Assembly (NCBI GenBank): GCA_030706405.1
Contig: JAUZOO010000015.1
Location: 19,879-83,878 of the forward strand
DNA from: Bacteroidota bacterium
GTDB taxonomy: Bacteria; Bacteroidota; Bacteroidia; Bacteroidales; JAAUTT01
DNA: 64,000 nt
Direction: 5' to 3'
Every line of letters begins with the position of its first letter. Position 1 is the first letter of the stretch. The notes under the pieces were generated by a model that ran no database searches, was not told the DNA's origin, and saw nothing but the letters and a program-made list of their open reading frames with translations. The position numbers and the translations under genes are program-made. This document shows, one piece after another, positions 45,848-55,596 of the stretch.

Positions 45848-47614
45848 TTAAAACATGGCCGTTGATCGTCGTAGTTTTTGACGGTAAAAAGTGAGGATAT
45901 TCGAGCGTGAGATAAAACCAACATATTTTTTATCCTTTAGCACGGGGATGCTCCAGAGGTTGTACTTTTCGAATTTCGACATGGCTGAGGTCATATCCTC
46001 CGAAATGTCGATGGTGATGACATCCTGCACCAGCTCGCCGAGTTTGATTTTGTCGTAAAGTTCCGTCTGAAAAAGCATATCCTTGATGTTGTCCAAAAGG
46101 ATGACCCCTGCAAATTCCCCTTCTTTGTTGGTCACCGGAAACATATTACGGTTACTTTTGGTAAATGCTTTAATGAAATTTTTAAGATAATCATCGGATT
46201 TGAGGATGATAAAATCTTTCTCGATTAAATCCTTAATATTAAGCTGATTTAACAGGTTACTATCCTTGTCGTCCGAGATATGTCCGCGTTGGGCAAGGTG
46301 TTTTGTGTAAACCGAATAGGGCTCGAAATAACGGGTAATGAAAAATGATAGCGCAGAAACAATCATCAACGGAACAAACAATACATATCCACCGGTAATT
46401 TCGGCAATAAGGAAGATGGCCGTTAATGGCGCATGTACCACGCCGCTTAATATCCCGGCCATTCCCACCACAATGAAGTTTGGGACATTAAGACTGCTGA
46501 TGCCTGTAGCATTTACAAAGTAAGCCAGTCCAAAACCAGTAAAGGCGCCGGTAAACAGAGAAGGGGCAAAGATTCCGCCGTTTCCGCCACTTCCAACAGT
46601 CAGCGAGGTGGCAATAACTTTTATAAGGATAATGGCAATGGTGAATGTCAATATGAACCAGACATTATCAGCAAAACCGCCAAAGAGACTGTTGTTTAAA
46701 ATATCGTTGTATGAACCTTTCAGAAGGCTTTCGATGGAATCATATCCTTCGCCAAACAGGGGCGGAATCAGATAAATAAGTAACCCTAAGAAAAGCATCC
46801 CTAGTACCGAACGGATTATTTTCTTTTTGACCGAAACAAAATAGCCTTCGATTGAAAGCGTAATCCGTTTCATATAAGCCGACAATAAACCGCAAATTAG
46901 CCCCAACAGAATGTAGAAAGGAATAGCGTGGAAGTACCAGTCGTTCGAGATAAGATAAAACAGCTGGCCTTTGTAAAGAAGTTTAGAGATGATGGTGGCC
47001 GTAGCCGTTGAAATAAGCAACGGGATGAACGATGGTATCGAGAAATTGGTAAGCAGCACTTCGAGGGCAAAAATAACCCCGGCAATGGGGCAGTTAAACA
47101 CCGCAGCTATGCCCGAAGCTGCACCACAAGCAAGCAGAAGTGTACGTTCGCGGTATCCGAAGTTGAGCAAATCGGCAATATTGGCGCCAATGGCCGATCC
47201 GGTAATGGCAATGGGCGCTTCCAATCCGGCCGAACCTCCCAGTCCCACGGTAATACCACTGGTAACAATATGGGAGTACATCTTATTCTTATCCACTTTT
47301 GACGATTTGCGAATAATGGAATAAAGGATGCTTCCTAAACCTTTTTCGAGATGATTACGAAACAGAAATTTAACAACCAGGATGGTGATTACAATTCCCA
47401 GTAGTGGCATGGTAAATAGCCAATAATGATTGGCCGAAAAATTATCAAAGTATGCCGGTATCTTGTGAAGCAGATGAACCAGTCTTTTCAGGACAATGGC
47501 GGCTAAAGCTGCAACAGCTCCTACCAATATGCTTGCAATAATCAGGAATGTACGGTTTCCGATGTATTGCAAACGCCAATATAAAAGACGGTTGAATAGT
47601 TTTTGTAAAAACAT
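45848..47614 (-). CDS. ClC-type chloride channel/antiporter with CBS domains
   Basis: The 588-residue protein has a ClC membrane domain (about residues 20-420) and a C-terminal CBS pair (about 450-575). Selectivity-filter motifs are GLGGSAGLEAPI and GSGGNGGIFAPSL. The first corresponds to the usual GREGP; Arg and the second Gly are replaced, but the gating Glu is kept, which suits an H+/Cl- exchanger or a channel. It starts right where the dehydrogenase gene ends, so the two are coupled. Confidence 0.93.
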   Translation of the reverse strand: MFLQKLFNRLLYWRLQYIGNRTFLIIASILVGAVAALAAIVLKRLVHLLHKIPAYFDNFSANHYWLFTMPLLGIVITILVVKFLFRNHLEKGLGSILYSIIRKSSKVDKNKMYSHIVTSGITVGLGGSAGLEAPIAITGSAIGANIADLLNFGYRERTLLLACGAASGIAAVFNCPIAGVIFALEVLLTNFSIPSFIPLLISTATATIISKLLYKGQLFYLISNDWYFHAIPFYILLGLICGLLSAYMKRITLSIEGYFVSVKKKIIRSVLGMLFLGLLIYLIPPLFGEGYDSIESLLKGSYNDILNNSLFGGFADNVWFILTFTIAIILIKVIATSLTVGSGGNGGIFAPSLFTGAFTGFGLAYFVNATGISSLNVPNFIVVGMAGILSGVVHAPLTAIFLIAEITGGYVLFVPLMIVSALSFFITRYFEPYSVYTKHLAQRGHISDDKDSNLLNQLNIKDLIEKDFIILKSDDYLKNFIKAFTKSNRNMFPVTNKEGEFAGVILLDNIKDMLFQTELYDKIKLGELVQDVITIDISEDMTSAMSKFEKYNLWSIPVLKDKKYVGFISRSNILTFYRQKLRRSTAMF

Positions 47615-48556
47615 CTATGCGTTTTGGTTCAGAAAATCGGCAATGTTTTCGGCAATGCGGTTGATGAGTGTGGTGCGAGCTTCAATGCTGGTCCAGGCGG
47701 CATGAGGGGTGAGGATAAGTCGTTCGGGACAGGTAACTTTTAAAATAGGACTGTCACAACTCATGGGTTCGCGTTCGTAAACGTCGAGCCCAGCACCGGC
47801 AATGTAATGATGATTAAGCGCTTCCACCAGGTCGTGTTCGTTAATAATTCCACCGCGTCCGGCATTGACAAGAAAAGCGGTGGGTTTCATAAGCCGTAAC
47901 CGGGGTAGGGTAATAAGATTTGTCGTTTGGTCGTTGAGTGCGGAATGAATGGAAACAATATCGCTGGTTGCGAGAAGTTCTTCGAGCTCAACGCGCAGGT
48001 AATCGTTGTTGTTATTTTTGCCCGAAGCCGAATAATAAACGATCTCCATGCCAAAAGCTTCGAGCAGACGGGCTACACGTTTGCCAATATTCCCAAGTCC
48101 GATAATCCCGGCGCGTTTGCCGTTAAGCTCATAAAATTCCGGGCCATAGTGCGTGAACATGTCGCTTTGTGTATAAGCTCCTGTTTTAACATAACGGTCG
48201 AAATAATTAAGCCGGTTAACCAGCGAGAGGATGATGCCGAGCGTTATTTGGGCAACGCTTTCGGTGGAATAGTTTGCCACGTTTTTAACTGGTATATCTT
48301 TCGACAGCGCGTATTCCACATCAACGTTATTAGTGCCTGTGGCGGCAACGCAAATGAGCTTGAGGTTGGGGCAGGCATCGATAATGCTTCGGTCGATGAC
48401 GACCTTACAGGTGATGGCTACATCGGCATCTTTGAGATGAGCGAGCCGTTCTTCGGGTTTAGTAATGGGGTAAGAAACGAAATCCCCAAACTTTTCAAAT
48501 ACATGAAAGTTGGGGACTTGTCCCATAGTTTTAGCATCGAGAAATGCGATTTTCAT
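47615..48556 (-). CDS. D-2-hydroxyacid dehydrogenase
   Basis: The 313-residue NAD-dependent dehydrogenase has the Rossmann motif GLGNIGKRVARLLEAFG, then FLVNAGRGGIINE (the substrate Arg), GLDVYEREP (the Glu), and LTPHAAW (the catalytic His). It is closest in look to glycerate/hydroxypyruvate reductases, but substrate cannot be fixed by sequence. First gene of a pair with the ClC gene. Confidence 0.9.
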   Translation of the reverse strand: MKIAFLDAKTMGQVPNFHVFEKFGDFVSYPITKPEERLAHLKDADVAITCKVVIDRSIIDACPNLKLICVAATGTNNVDVEYALSKDIPVKNVANYSTESVAQITLGIILSLVNRLNYFDRYVKTGAYTQSDMFTHYGPEFYELNGKRAGIIGLGNIGKRVARLLEAFGMEIVYYSASGKNNNNDYLRVELEELLATSDIVSIHSALNDQTTNLITLPRLRLMKPTAFLVNAGRGGIINEHDLVEALNHHYIAGAGLDVYEREPMSCDSPILKVTCPERLILTPHAAWTSIEARTTLINRIAENIADFLNQNA

Positions 48557-48663
48557 CTGTTCAAAGGTTGAAGGTTTATCAAAATATAAAAGTATAAAGA
48601 TGTTTAGACTTTTTGAAATTATTTTGAAGCCTTTGATTATGCCCTTATAACATTAAAATGAAA

Positions 48664-48711
48664 AGAGGCTGTCGGAAAAACAACCGGAAGATTGTCATTC
48701 CAACAGCCTCT
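48664..48711 (-). terminator. Terminator of the arabinose operon
   Basis: AGAGGCTGTCGGA (48664-48676) and TCCAACAGCCTCT (48699-48711) pair with one mismatch; on the minus strand a T run follows. It lies 24 bases after the araB stop. Confidence 0.8.
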
Positions 48712-48734
48712 ATAAAGACTATATCGAAAAGAAA

Positions 48735-50408
48735 TTAATTTTTTGTTTCGCTTTCGATTACTTCGCCAATACGGGTGTATTTTTCGTACAGCGCTTTATA
48801 TTTTTCGGCGTTTTCCTTGTTGGGTTTGTACTCGGTTTCGAAGCCGTTACCCATTGCTTTTTGAGCGTCGAGAACGGTTGGGTACAATCCTGCAACAGTA
48901 GCGGCAGCCATGGCTGTACCAAGGGCACAGGCTTGTTCGCTGCGGGCAACGAGGATAGGCATGTCAAGAACATCGGATACGGTTTGCATCACAAAGGTCG
49001 ATTTCTTGGCAACACCACCCAGGGCAATGATACCTTCGATCTTCACACCTTCGGTGATGAAACGGTCAACGATTTTTTTGGCGCCGAAAGCGGTAGCTTC
49101 AACCAAAGCGCGGAAAATACGGGGAGCATCGGAACCAAGATTGATACCGGTAATGGCACCTTTGAGCAATTGGTTGGCATCGGGGGTACGACGACCGTTC
49201 ATCCAGTCGAGGGCAACGATACCTGATTCTCCGATTGGAATCTCAGCGGCTTGTTTGGTAAGCTCGGGAATCATCTTATCGGCAATTTCTTTGATGAGTT
49301 TTTCTTTGGTAGCTTCGTCAATCAACGATGAGTTTGCCAACAGGTTTTGAACCGGCCATGAAAGAAGGCGGTTGAACCAGGCATAAACATCACCGAAAGC
49401 CGACTGACCGGCTTCGAGGCCGAGCATACCGGGAACGATAGAACCATCAACCTGTCCGCAGATACCTTTTACCAGTTTATTGCCCACTTCTTCCATTGGA
49501 GCGATGAGCATATCACAGGTAGAAGTACCCATAACCTTGCTGAGGTAATACGGTTTGATTTCGCCACCAATAGCACCAAGGTGAGCATCGAAAGCACCAA
49601 CACCAACGGCTACCGATTCGCTTAAACCAAGACGTTTTGCCCATTCGGCGGTAAGGTTTCCAACTTTAACTTCGCAGGTATAGGTTTCGGAGAAAAGACG
49701 GTCGCGGAGGCCTTTGAGCAGCGGATCGAGTTTTACGAGAAACTCTTCGGAAGGCAAACCATTGAAATCGGGATGCCACATTGCTTTGTGACCGGCAGCG
49801 CAACGACTGCGTTTTAAGGTCAACGGATTGGTTTCGCCGGTTAAAAGGGCAGGGATCCAGTCGCAATGTTCAACCCATGAGAAAGCAGCTTCACGAACTT
49901 TGGCATCTTCGCGGATTACGTGAAGAAGTTTAGCCCAGAACCATTCCGAAGAATAGATTCCGCCTTCGTATTTAGTGTAATCAACGCCTCCCCAGGTACG
50001 GGCAAGCTCATTAATTTGATCGGCTTCGAGGGTTGCTGTATGGTCTTTCCACAACACGAACATAGCGTTGGGATTCTCGGCAAATTCGGGGGTCAACGAT
50101 AGGGGAGTACCTTCCTTGTTCACAGCTACGGGAGTAGAACCGGTAGTGTCAACCGAAATAGCCACTACGTTGGCAGCAACATCGGCAGGAGCTTTAGCCA
50201 GTGCATTTTTGATGGTGGTTTCCAGCCCTTCAACATAATCAAGCGGATGCTGACGGAATTGATTTTGCGAAGGAACACAGTATTGACCTGCTTTCCAGCG
50301 AGGATAATAAAATACTTCGGTAGCAATTTCCTTACCGTTGGAAGCATCTACAATAATCGAGCGAACTGAATCAGAACCGTAATCGAGTCCTATGGTATAT
50401 TTTGACAT
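48735..50408 (-). CDS. araB: Ribulokinase
   Basis: This FGGY-family kinase phosphorylates L-ribulose to L-ribulose-5-phosphate. The 557-residue sequence shows the ATP-site start YTIGLDYGSDSVRSIIVD, ISVDTTGSTPV, VEHCDWIPALLTG, GVGAFDAHLGAIGG and LSKVMGTSTCDML. A typical ribulokinase length and these motifs make it secure. It is the last gene of the operon, 117 bases after araD, with a perfect stem-loop in the gap. araA, the isomerase that makes L-ribulose, is not in this window. Confidence 0.96.
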   Translation of the reverse strand: MSKYTIGLDYGSDSVRSIIVDASNGKEIATEVFYYPRWKAGQYCVPSQNQFRQHPLDYVEGLETTIKNALAKAPADVAANVVAISVDTTGSTPVAVNKEGTPLSLTPEFAENPNAMFVLWKDHTATLEADQINELARTWGGVDYTKYEGGIYSSEWFWAKLLHVIREDAKVREAAFSWVEHCDWIPALLTGETNPLTLKRSRCAAGHKAMWHPDFNGLPSEEFLVKLDPLLKGLRDRLFSETYTCEVKVGNLTAEWAKRLGLSESVAVGVGAFDAHLGAIGGEIKPYYLSKVMGTSTCDMLIAPMEEVGNKLVKGICGQVDGSIVPGMLGLEAGQSAFGDVYAWFNRLLSWPVQNLLANSSLIDEATKEKLIKEIADKMIPELTKQAAEIPIGESGIVALDWMNGRRTPDANQLLKGAITGINLGSDAPRIFRALVEATAFGAKKIVDRFITEGVKIEGIIALGGVAKKSTFVMQTVSDVLDMPILVARSEQACALGTAMAAATVAGLYPTVLDAQKAMGNGFETEYKPNKENAEKYKALYEKYTRIGEVIESETKN

Positions 50409-50454
50409 TTTTCTAAATTGTTTAATGAGTTAATTGTGTTAATGTGCCAATAAT

Positions 50455-50498
50455 TCAATATGCCAATGTGCTAATGTCTTTACCAATTGGCATATTGA
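50455..50498 (-). promoter_or_regulatory. Stem-loop between araD and araB
   Basis: TCAATATGCCAAT (50455-50467) and ATTGGCATATTGA (50486-50498) are perfect 13-bp inverted repeats with an 18-base loop. There is no T run, so it is more likely an RNA-processing or stability element than a terminator. Direct copies of AATGTGCCAAT-like sequence lie beside it. Confidence 0.55.
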
Positions 50499-50525
50499 CA
50501 TATTGATTATAATTGACAAATTGAA

Positions 50526-51212
50526 TTATTTCTGTCCGTAATAAGCGTTGGGGCCGTGTTTACGGAGGTAATGTTTGTCGAGAAGGAACTGGTCGATGGT
50601 AGCCTCTTTGTTGAGGTTTAAAGTACGAAGGGCCATCTTGGCAACTTCGTCCATCACAACGGCGTTATGAACGGCATTGTGCGCATCGGTTCCCCAGCTG
50701 AAAGGCCCGTGGTTATTGACAATGACAGCCGGAACAGCCATCGGGTCAATGTCGCGGAAGGTTTCGACGATTACATTACCGGTTTCCACTTCGTAAGCCC
50801 TTTCAATTTCTTCCTGGGTAAGTTTACGGGTGCAAGGGATGGGACCATAGAAATAATCGGCGTGGGTAGTTCCCAAGGCAGGGATGGAAAGTCCGGCCTG
50901 AGCCCAGCTTGTAGCCCATTCGGAATGGGTATGAACAACTCCGCCAATTTTCGGGAACTGTTTGTATAAAACCAAATGGGTGGCGGTGTCGGACGAAGGT
51001 TTCCAGTTACCTTCAACCACGTTTCCGAGCAAATCAACCACTACCATATCTTCGGGAGTCATAACGTCATAATCAACGCCACTGGGTTTGATTACCACCA
51101 AGCCTTTTTCGCGGTCGATACCCGATACATTTCCCCAGGTATAAATAACGAGTCCTTTTTTAACCAATTCGAGGTTAGCATCAAAGACTTCTTTTTTTAA
51201 TTTTTTCAACAT
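50526..51212 (-). CDS. araD: L-ribulose-5-phosphate 4-epimerase
   Basis: AraD is the class II aldolase-fold, zinc-dependent epimerase that makes D-xylulose-5-phosphate. The 228-residue protein has [31 protein letters not shown], the metal-binding [13 protein letters not shown] and [10 protein letters not shown], and the C-terminal [14 protein letters not shown]. All three zinc-ligand His positions are visible. It sits between the symporter and araB. Confidence 0.96.
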   Translation of the reverse strand: MLKKLKKEVFDANLELVKKGLVIYTWGNVSGIDREKGLVVIKPSGVDYDVMTPEDMVVVDLLGNVVEGNWKPSSDTATHLVLYKQFPKIGGVVHTHSEWATSWAQAGLSIPALGTTHADYFYGPIPCTRKLTQEEIERAYEVETGNVIVETFRDIDPMAVPAVIVNNHGPFSWGTDAHNAVHNAVVMDEVAKMALRTLNLNKEATIDQFLLDKHYLRKHGPNAYYGQK

Positions 51213-51235
51213 AATAGGAAGTATTTAAAAGATTA

Positions 51236-51278
51236 AAGGTTCAAAAGCTCAGAAAAAAGCGCTGAACCTTTGAACCTT
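51236..51278 (-). promoter_or_regulatory. Stem-loop between symporter and araD
   Basis: AAGGTTCAAAAGCTCAG (51236-51252) and CTGAACCTTTGAACCTT (51262-51278) pair at 15 of 17 positions with a 9-base A-rich loop. It lies in the 79-base intergenic gap; no T run follows. Confidence 0.55.
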
Positions 51279-51291
51279 CGAACGAAATTAT

Positions 51292-53037
51292 CTACCAGAA
51301 ATAGATGTAGAATAAAGAACAGAGCAGTACTACTCCCAATGAAGCGATTACATCCCACTTGTTCCAGCTCTTCCATATTTCAGTTTTGTAGTCGCCGGTG
51401 AAAGTGATAGCGTCAATCTGTCGGGCGGTTGGCTTCGGAGTGAAAAACGACACTACGACCATAAACAACATGATGAAGACGAGTAACCATATTTCAAAGA
51501 TAAGCCAGTTGGTATGCCAGAACCAATGAGTGGATTCCCAGAACCCACCAGTCATCACATTTTTACCTGTATTTGTAAAGATGTTGGTGAGCAAACGTGC
51601 CATACCGATGAAAAAGCCTACAATTAAGCCTAGTTCACCAGCTTTAGGAGTAATTCTCTTGGAAAAGATTCCCAATACGAATACGGCTACCATTGCAGGA
51701 GCGAGCAGCGATTGAATGCCTTGCAGATAAGAATAAAGACTACCGAGACTCATCATAACTGGTATCCATATAATACCAAGTATTACTACAACAACTGTAG
51801 CAATACGACCTACCAAAACGTATCTGGCTTCGGTTTTACCTTTGAACATTGGCTTGTAAAAGTCTTCGGTGTACAGTGTAGCACAGGAGTTGAAGAAAGC
51901 TGCCAATGAAGCAACAAGAGCCGAGATAAAACCAATCGTTACAATCCCTTTTACACCGGCAGGCAATACAAATTTAACCATTGAACCAAAAGCGGTATCC
52001 GGATTTTCCAGTGTGAAACCACTGTCAGGACGAGCTGCTAATGCTGCAGCTATCATACCGGGTATTAAGAACATAAATACAGGCAGAATTTTAAAATAAC
52101 CGGCAGCGATGGTACCACGGCGGGCACGTTTCATAACGATGTCGTTAGCTTCACCTTTTGATTGTCCGAGCACCCTCTGAACAATGTGCTGGTCGGTAGC
52201 CCAATACCAAAAACCGATAATGGTTGCTCCAATGAATACCCAAAAGCCGGGATAATCGTCATACATCGGGTCACCTGTTTCGAAGTGAAACATGTGGTTT
52301 GTGCCATAAGCAATACCATCTTTACCTTTATTTAATGTGTGAGCATAGTCAATCATTGCAGACCAACCTTCAGCAAAATTGCCATGTCCGAGAGCTGACA
52401 ATCCGAGAAAAAGTACAAGGAATGAACCAAAGATAAGGATAGGCGTTTGAATGGCCGAAAGAGTCATTACACCTTTCATACCACCAAAAATGGTAAAGAG
52501 ACCTGTTAAGACAATTAAGCCGATGGCTCCGTACCAGAAAGGCAAGCCAAGAAGGCTCTCCATGAAGATACCACCGGTAAACGCAGTTACACTCACTTTT
52601 GTTAACACGTAGGCTACAAGAGTAATGATGGACAGCCACGAACCTGTAGCAGGTGTGTAGCGGTTTTTTAAGAAGTCGGGCATGGTGATGATTTTACCCA
52701 GCTTATTGTTCATTAATTGATAGAAAGGAACAAAGAGCCATCCTAAAATAAGGATCATCCAGCCCTGCATTTCCCAGTGCGCCATTCCAACGCCGGATTT
52801 AGCACCGGTTCCGGCAAGTCCTACCAAGTGTTCGGAGCCGATGTTTGCAGCAAAAATAGCCGCACCTATAATATACCAGGGTTCACCTTTACCAAACAAA
52901 TAGTCCTGACTGTTGGCGCCCTGCATTGAGCGATTGTGTTTTTCTATTGAACGCCAAACGGCCCACGCCACCGCTAAAATCCCGACCACGATGATTACCC
53001 AGTCGAGCCAAATAAATTCATGAGATGTCCAATTCAT
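51292..53037 (-). CDS. Sodium:solute symporter, likely for arabinose
   Basis: The 581-residue protein has about 14 membrane spans and SSS-family motifs: FAANIGSEHLVGLAGTGA (sodium-binding region), FYWATDQHIVQRVLGQS-like (WYWATDQHIVQRVLGQSKGE), and VASLAAFFNSCATLYTEDFY. It belongs to the sodium/glucose-galactose subgroup. The position between the arabinofuranosidase and araD makes L-arabinose the likely substrate (inference). A candidate AraR operator lies 47 bases upstream. Confidence 0.92.
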   Translation of the reverse strand: MNWTSHEFIWLDWVIIVVGILAVAWAVWRSIEKHNRSMQGANSQDYLFGKGEPWYIIGAAIFAANIGSEHLVGLAGTGAKSGVGMAHWEMQGWMILILGWLFVPFYQLMNNKLGKIITMPDFLKNRYTPATGSWLSIITLVAYVLTKVSVTAFTGGIFMESLLGLPFWYGAIGLIVLTGLFTIFGGMKGVMTLSAIQTPILIFGSFLVLFLGLSALGHGNFAEGWSAMIDYAHTLNKGKDGIAYGTNHMFHFETGDPMYDDYPGFWVFIGATIIGFWYWATDQHIVQRVLGQSKGEANDIVMKRARRGTIAAGYFKILPVFMFLIPGMIAAALAARPDSGFTLENPDTAFGSMVKFVLPAGVKGIVTIGFISALVASLAAFFNSCATLYTEDFYKPMFKGKTEARYVLVGRIATVVVVILGIIWIPVMMSLGSLYSYLQGIQSLLAPAMVAVFVLGIFSKRITPKAGELGLIVGFFIGMARLLTNIFTNTGKNVMTGGFWESTHWFWHTNWLIFEIWLLVFIMLFMVVVSFFTPKPTARQIDAITFTGDYKTEIWKSWNKWDVIASLGVVLLCSLFYIYFW

Positions 53038-53083
53038 CGATTTTAATTTTTTAATAAATTAGATGTTAGTTTAAATTATTTTT

Positions 53084-53102
53084 AAGTGTAAAAAATATAC
53101 TT
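53084..53102 (-). promoter_or_regulatory. Candidate AraR operator upstream of the symporter
   Basis: AAGTGT-N7-ATACTT, 19 bp, imperfectly palindromic. It shares length and both half-sites with the sequence at 55527-55545 upstream of araR. The match of two sites in one operon suggests a regulator target. Confidence 0.5.
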
Positions 53103-53180
53103 AATAATGGCCAAAGATATTAATATTTTCAAATAATAAACGATTGGCCACGATTTATTCGTTGCTAATTTAAGTTAAGG

Positions 53181-54734
53181 TTATTTGGTTGAAATTTCGA
53201 CACTTACAACCGATTTTGAAGGCATGATAACTTGCAATGTACTTCCGCTGATTTTTATTTTGTCAAATTTGGCAGGAATGATTTTAGCTGCTTTGCCAAA
53301 ATCGTTATAATCGTTCATTGCCTTGGAGGTTAAGACTTCGCTGGTAACGTTTCCTGCTTTAATGCTGCCTAAATCGAGGGTTACGGGATTCTCTGCATTA
53401 GGGTCAAGATTAGCAAGCGTTACGTGAATTTTACCATTTGCATCTTTGGAAGCCGAAACGCTAATAGCTGGGATAGATTCTTTATCCAACGTGTAGTTAC
53501 GACTGATTACACTAACAGGAATAAGCGTGGCATTCTGGTGAACTTTATACATACGGAAAACATAATACGAAGGAGTGAGCACCATTTTTTCTTTGTCGGT
53601 GAGAATCATCGATTGTAGTACATTGATTACCTGTGCAATGTTGGTCATTTTAATGCGGTCGGCATGGTTGTTGAAAATGTTCAGGTTGATGGCTGCAACC
53701 AGAGCGTCGCGCATAGTATTTTGCTGATAAAGGAATCCGGGATTTGTGCCAGGCTCAACATCATACCATGTTCCCCATTCGTCAACAATAAGGCCTACTC
53801 TTTTGGCTTTGTCGTATTTGTCCATCACCTTTAAATGTGTTTTAACAAGAGAGTCCATCATCGAGGTTTTTTTCATTACAGTAAACCATTCTTTTTCGGT
53901 AAATTCTGTTGAAGACCCCTTCTTGTCCCAGTCGCCGGGCAGGGTGTAATAATGAACACCAATTCCTTGGATATGTGAACCTGCGTTTTTCATCACAACA
54001 TCTGTCCAGTTGTAGTTAAAATCGCTGGCACCTGAAGCTACTTTGTTCACACCTCTTCCGGCATAGTTGATGTAAGTTCCGTATTGTTTGCACATGTCGG
54101 AATAATGTTCGGGAGTCATGTTTCCACCGCAGCCCCACGCTTCGTTACCAATACCGAAGTATTTCACTTTCCAGGGTTTTTCGCGTCCGTTTTGTTTGCG
54201 GAGTTTGGTCATGGGCGATTCGGCATCGGAAGTCATATACTCGGCCCATTCGGCCATTTCTTGTACCGTGCCGCTTCCTACATTGCCCGATATGTAAGCA
54301 TCGCAGCCCAATATTTCGCAAAGGTTGAGAAATTCATGAGTGCCAAAGCTGTTATCTTCAGTTGTCCGTCCCCAGTTTACGTTTACGATGGAGGCTCGTT
54401 TGTCACGAGGACCAATACCGTCTTTCCAATGATAGGTGTCGGCAAAACAGCCTCCGGGCCAGCGTAATACAGGGATGCTTAGATCTTTAAGGGCAGCCAC
54501 CACATCATTACGGTAACCTTTAGTATTAGGTATGGACGAATTTTCCCCAACCCATATACCTTCGTAAACACAGCGGCCAAGATGCTCGGCAAAATGACCA
54601 TAAATGTCCTTACTGATGGTAACCTTGGCATTCTCGGGTTGCAGGGTTATCGCATTTTTTTCCTGAGCATTTAAAGGTAAGTAACCTGCAATCAGGAACG
54701 ATAAAGTGAATAGAAAGTTGTTTGTTTTTTTCAT
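53181..54734 (-). CDS. Secreted alpha-L-arabinofuranosidase, GH51
   Basis: The 517-residue enzyme has a signal peptide (ending LNAQ, residue 24) and a GH51 catalytic domain: [33 protein letters not shown], the acid/base Glu198 in [11 protein letters not shown], and the nucleophile Glu319 in [12 protein letters not shown]-terminal beta-sandwich closes it. It releases terminal arabinose from arabinan or arabinoxylan, probably in the periplasm. It follows araR by 27 bases and feeds the araD/araB steps downstream. Confidence 0.95.
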   Translation of the reverse strand: MKKTNNFLFTLSFLIAGYLPLNAQEKNAITLQPENAKVTISKDIYGHFAEHLGRCVYEGIWVGENSSIPNTKGYRNDVVAALKDLSIPVLRWPGGCFADTYHWKDGIGPRDKRASIVNVNWGRTTEDNSFGTHEFLNLCEILGCDAYISGNVGSGTVQEMAEWAEYMTSDAESPMTKLRKQNGREKPWKVKYFGIGNEAWGCGGNMTPEHYSDMCKQYGTYINYAGRGVNKVASGASDFNYNWTDVVMKNAGSHIQGIGVHYYTLPGDWDKKGSSTEFTEKEWFTVMKKTSMMDSLVKTHLKVMDKYDKAKRVGLIVDEWGTWYDVEPGTNPGFLYQQNTMRDALVAAINLNIFNNHADRIKMTNIAQVINVLQSMILTDKEKMVLTPSYYVFRMYKVHQNATLIPVSVISRNYTLDKESIPAISVSASKDANGKIHVTLANLDPNAENPVTLDLGSIKAGNVTSEVLTSKAMNDYNDFGKAAKIIPAKFDKIKISGSTLQVIMPSKSVVSVEISTK

Positions 54735-54761
54735 AAGTTAAATTATAATTAATAGACTGTA

Positions 54762-55487
54762 TTAAGTGGTAATTTTAATAAGTGGCGATTTTTTTACTTT
54801 CATCTGGAAATGAAAGCCCATTTCGGCATACATGAGGTATTTCTCTTTATTAAACATGTAGTAATAAGCTCCTTTTTTGGAAGCTCCTTTTTCTTTTTCG
54901 TCGAGTTTTTCCAATAATCCGGTTTCGAGTATGCGTTTGCGGAAATTGCGTTTGTCGAGTTGTTCCTGGTTTATGGCTTCGTAAAGGCTTTGGAGTTGCG
55001 GAAGGGTGAACTTTTCGGGAAGAAGCTCAAAACCGATGGGTTTTCGTTCGGTACGGCTGCGAAGGGTACGCAGGGCTTTATCAACCATTTGGTTATGGTC
55101 AAAAATGAGCTGAGGAATCTGGTTTACCGAAACCCAATGAGCTCCGTGAGTTTCGGCCAGTTTACGGTCGTTTTCATCAACTTTGATGAGGGCGTAAAAT
55201 GCGATGGAAATGGTGCGTTCGCCGGGGTCGCGGTTTAATTCGCCAAAAACATGAAGTTGTTCCATGTAAATGTCCGAAAGCCCTGTTAATTGGTGTAGTA
55301 CCCTGCGGGCTCCTTCGTCTAAGCTTTCATCACTTTTTAAGAATCCACCCATTAAGGACCATTCGCCTTTGGCGGGCTCAAATTTTCGTTTTAATAATAA
55401 TAATTTGAGTTCTCCTTCGTCAAAACCGAAGATAATGCAGTCTAAAGCAACTAAGTGCTTGTCGTATTCTTTATAAAATTTAGCCAT
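54762..55487 (-). CDS. araR: Nudix-type arabinose regulator (AraR/NrtR family)
   Basis: An N-terminal Nudix domain (about residues 10-150) is followed by a winged helix (about 160-235, FTLPQLQSLYEAINQEQLDK and RKRILETGLL). The Nudix box reads GGFLKSDESLDEGARRVLHQ: the catalytic Glu pair is lost, as in Nudix regulators that bind sugars instead of cutting nucleotides. Bacteroides AraR, an arabinose-responsive repressor of this type, is the known precedent. It is the first gene of the operon and has a palindromic operator-like site 40 bases upstream, suggesting self-control. Confidence 0.9.
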   Translation of the reverse strand: MAKFYKEYDKHLVALDCIIFGFDEGELKLLLLKRKFEPAKGEWSLMGGFLKSDESLDEGARRVLHQLTGLSDIYMEQLHVFGELNRDPGERTISIAFYALIKVDENDRKLAETHGAHWVSVNQIPQLIFDHNQMVDKALRTLRSRTERKPIGFELLPEKFTLPQLQSLYEAINQEQLDKRNFRKRILETGLLEKLDEKEKGASKKGAYYYMFNKEKYLMYAEMGFHFQMKVKKSPLIKITT

Positions 55488-55526
55488 AAAGTATTGTCTG
55501 ATAAGATTATCAGTTGTTAGTTATGT

Positions 55527-55545
55527 AAGTGTTCAATATACACTT
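55527..55545 (-). promoter_or_regulatory. Candidate AraR operator upstream of araR
   Basis: AAGTGT-TCAATAT-ACACTT is a perfect 6-bp inverted repeat with a 7-base centre. A -7-like TATTTTTG (minus strand, 55572-55579) lies just upstream in the direction of transcription, so binding here would block early elongation. Confidence 0.55.
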
Positions 55546-55596
55546 TATAGCACGAAGGTAATTATATTTTACAAAAATAAAAGAGGTTAATAAGTC

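Noticed and set aside
47927..48571. 214-codon plus-strand frame opposite the hydroxyacid dehydrogenase
   Set aside because: Antisense shadow of a gene whose catalytic motifs are complete.
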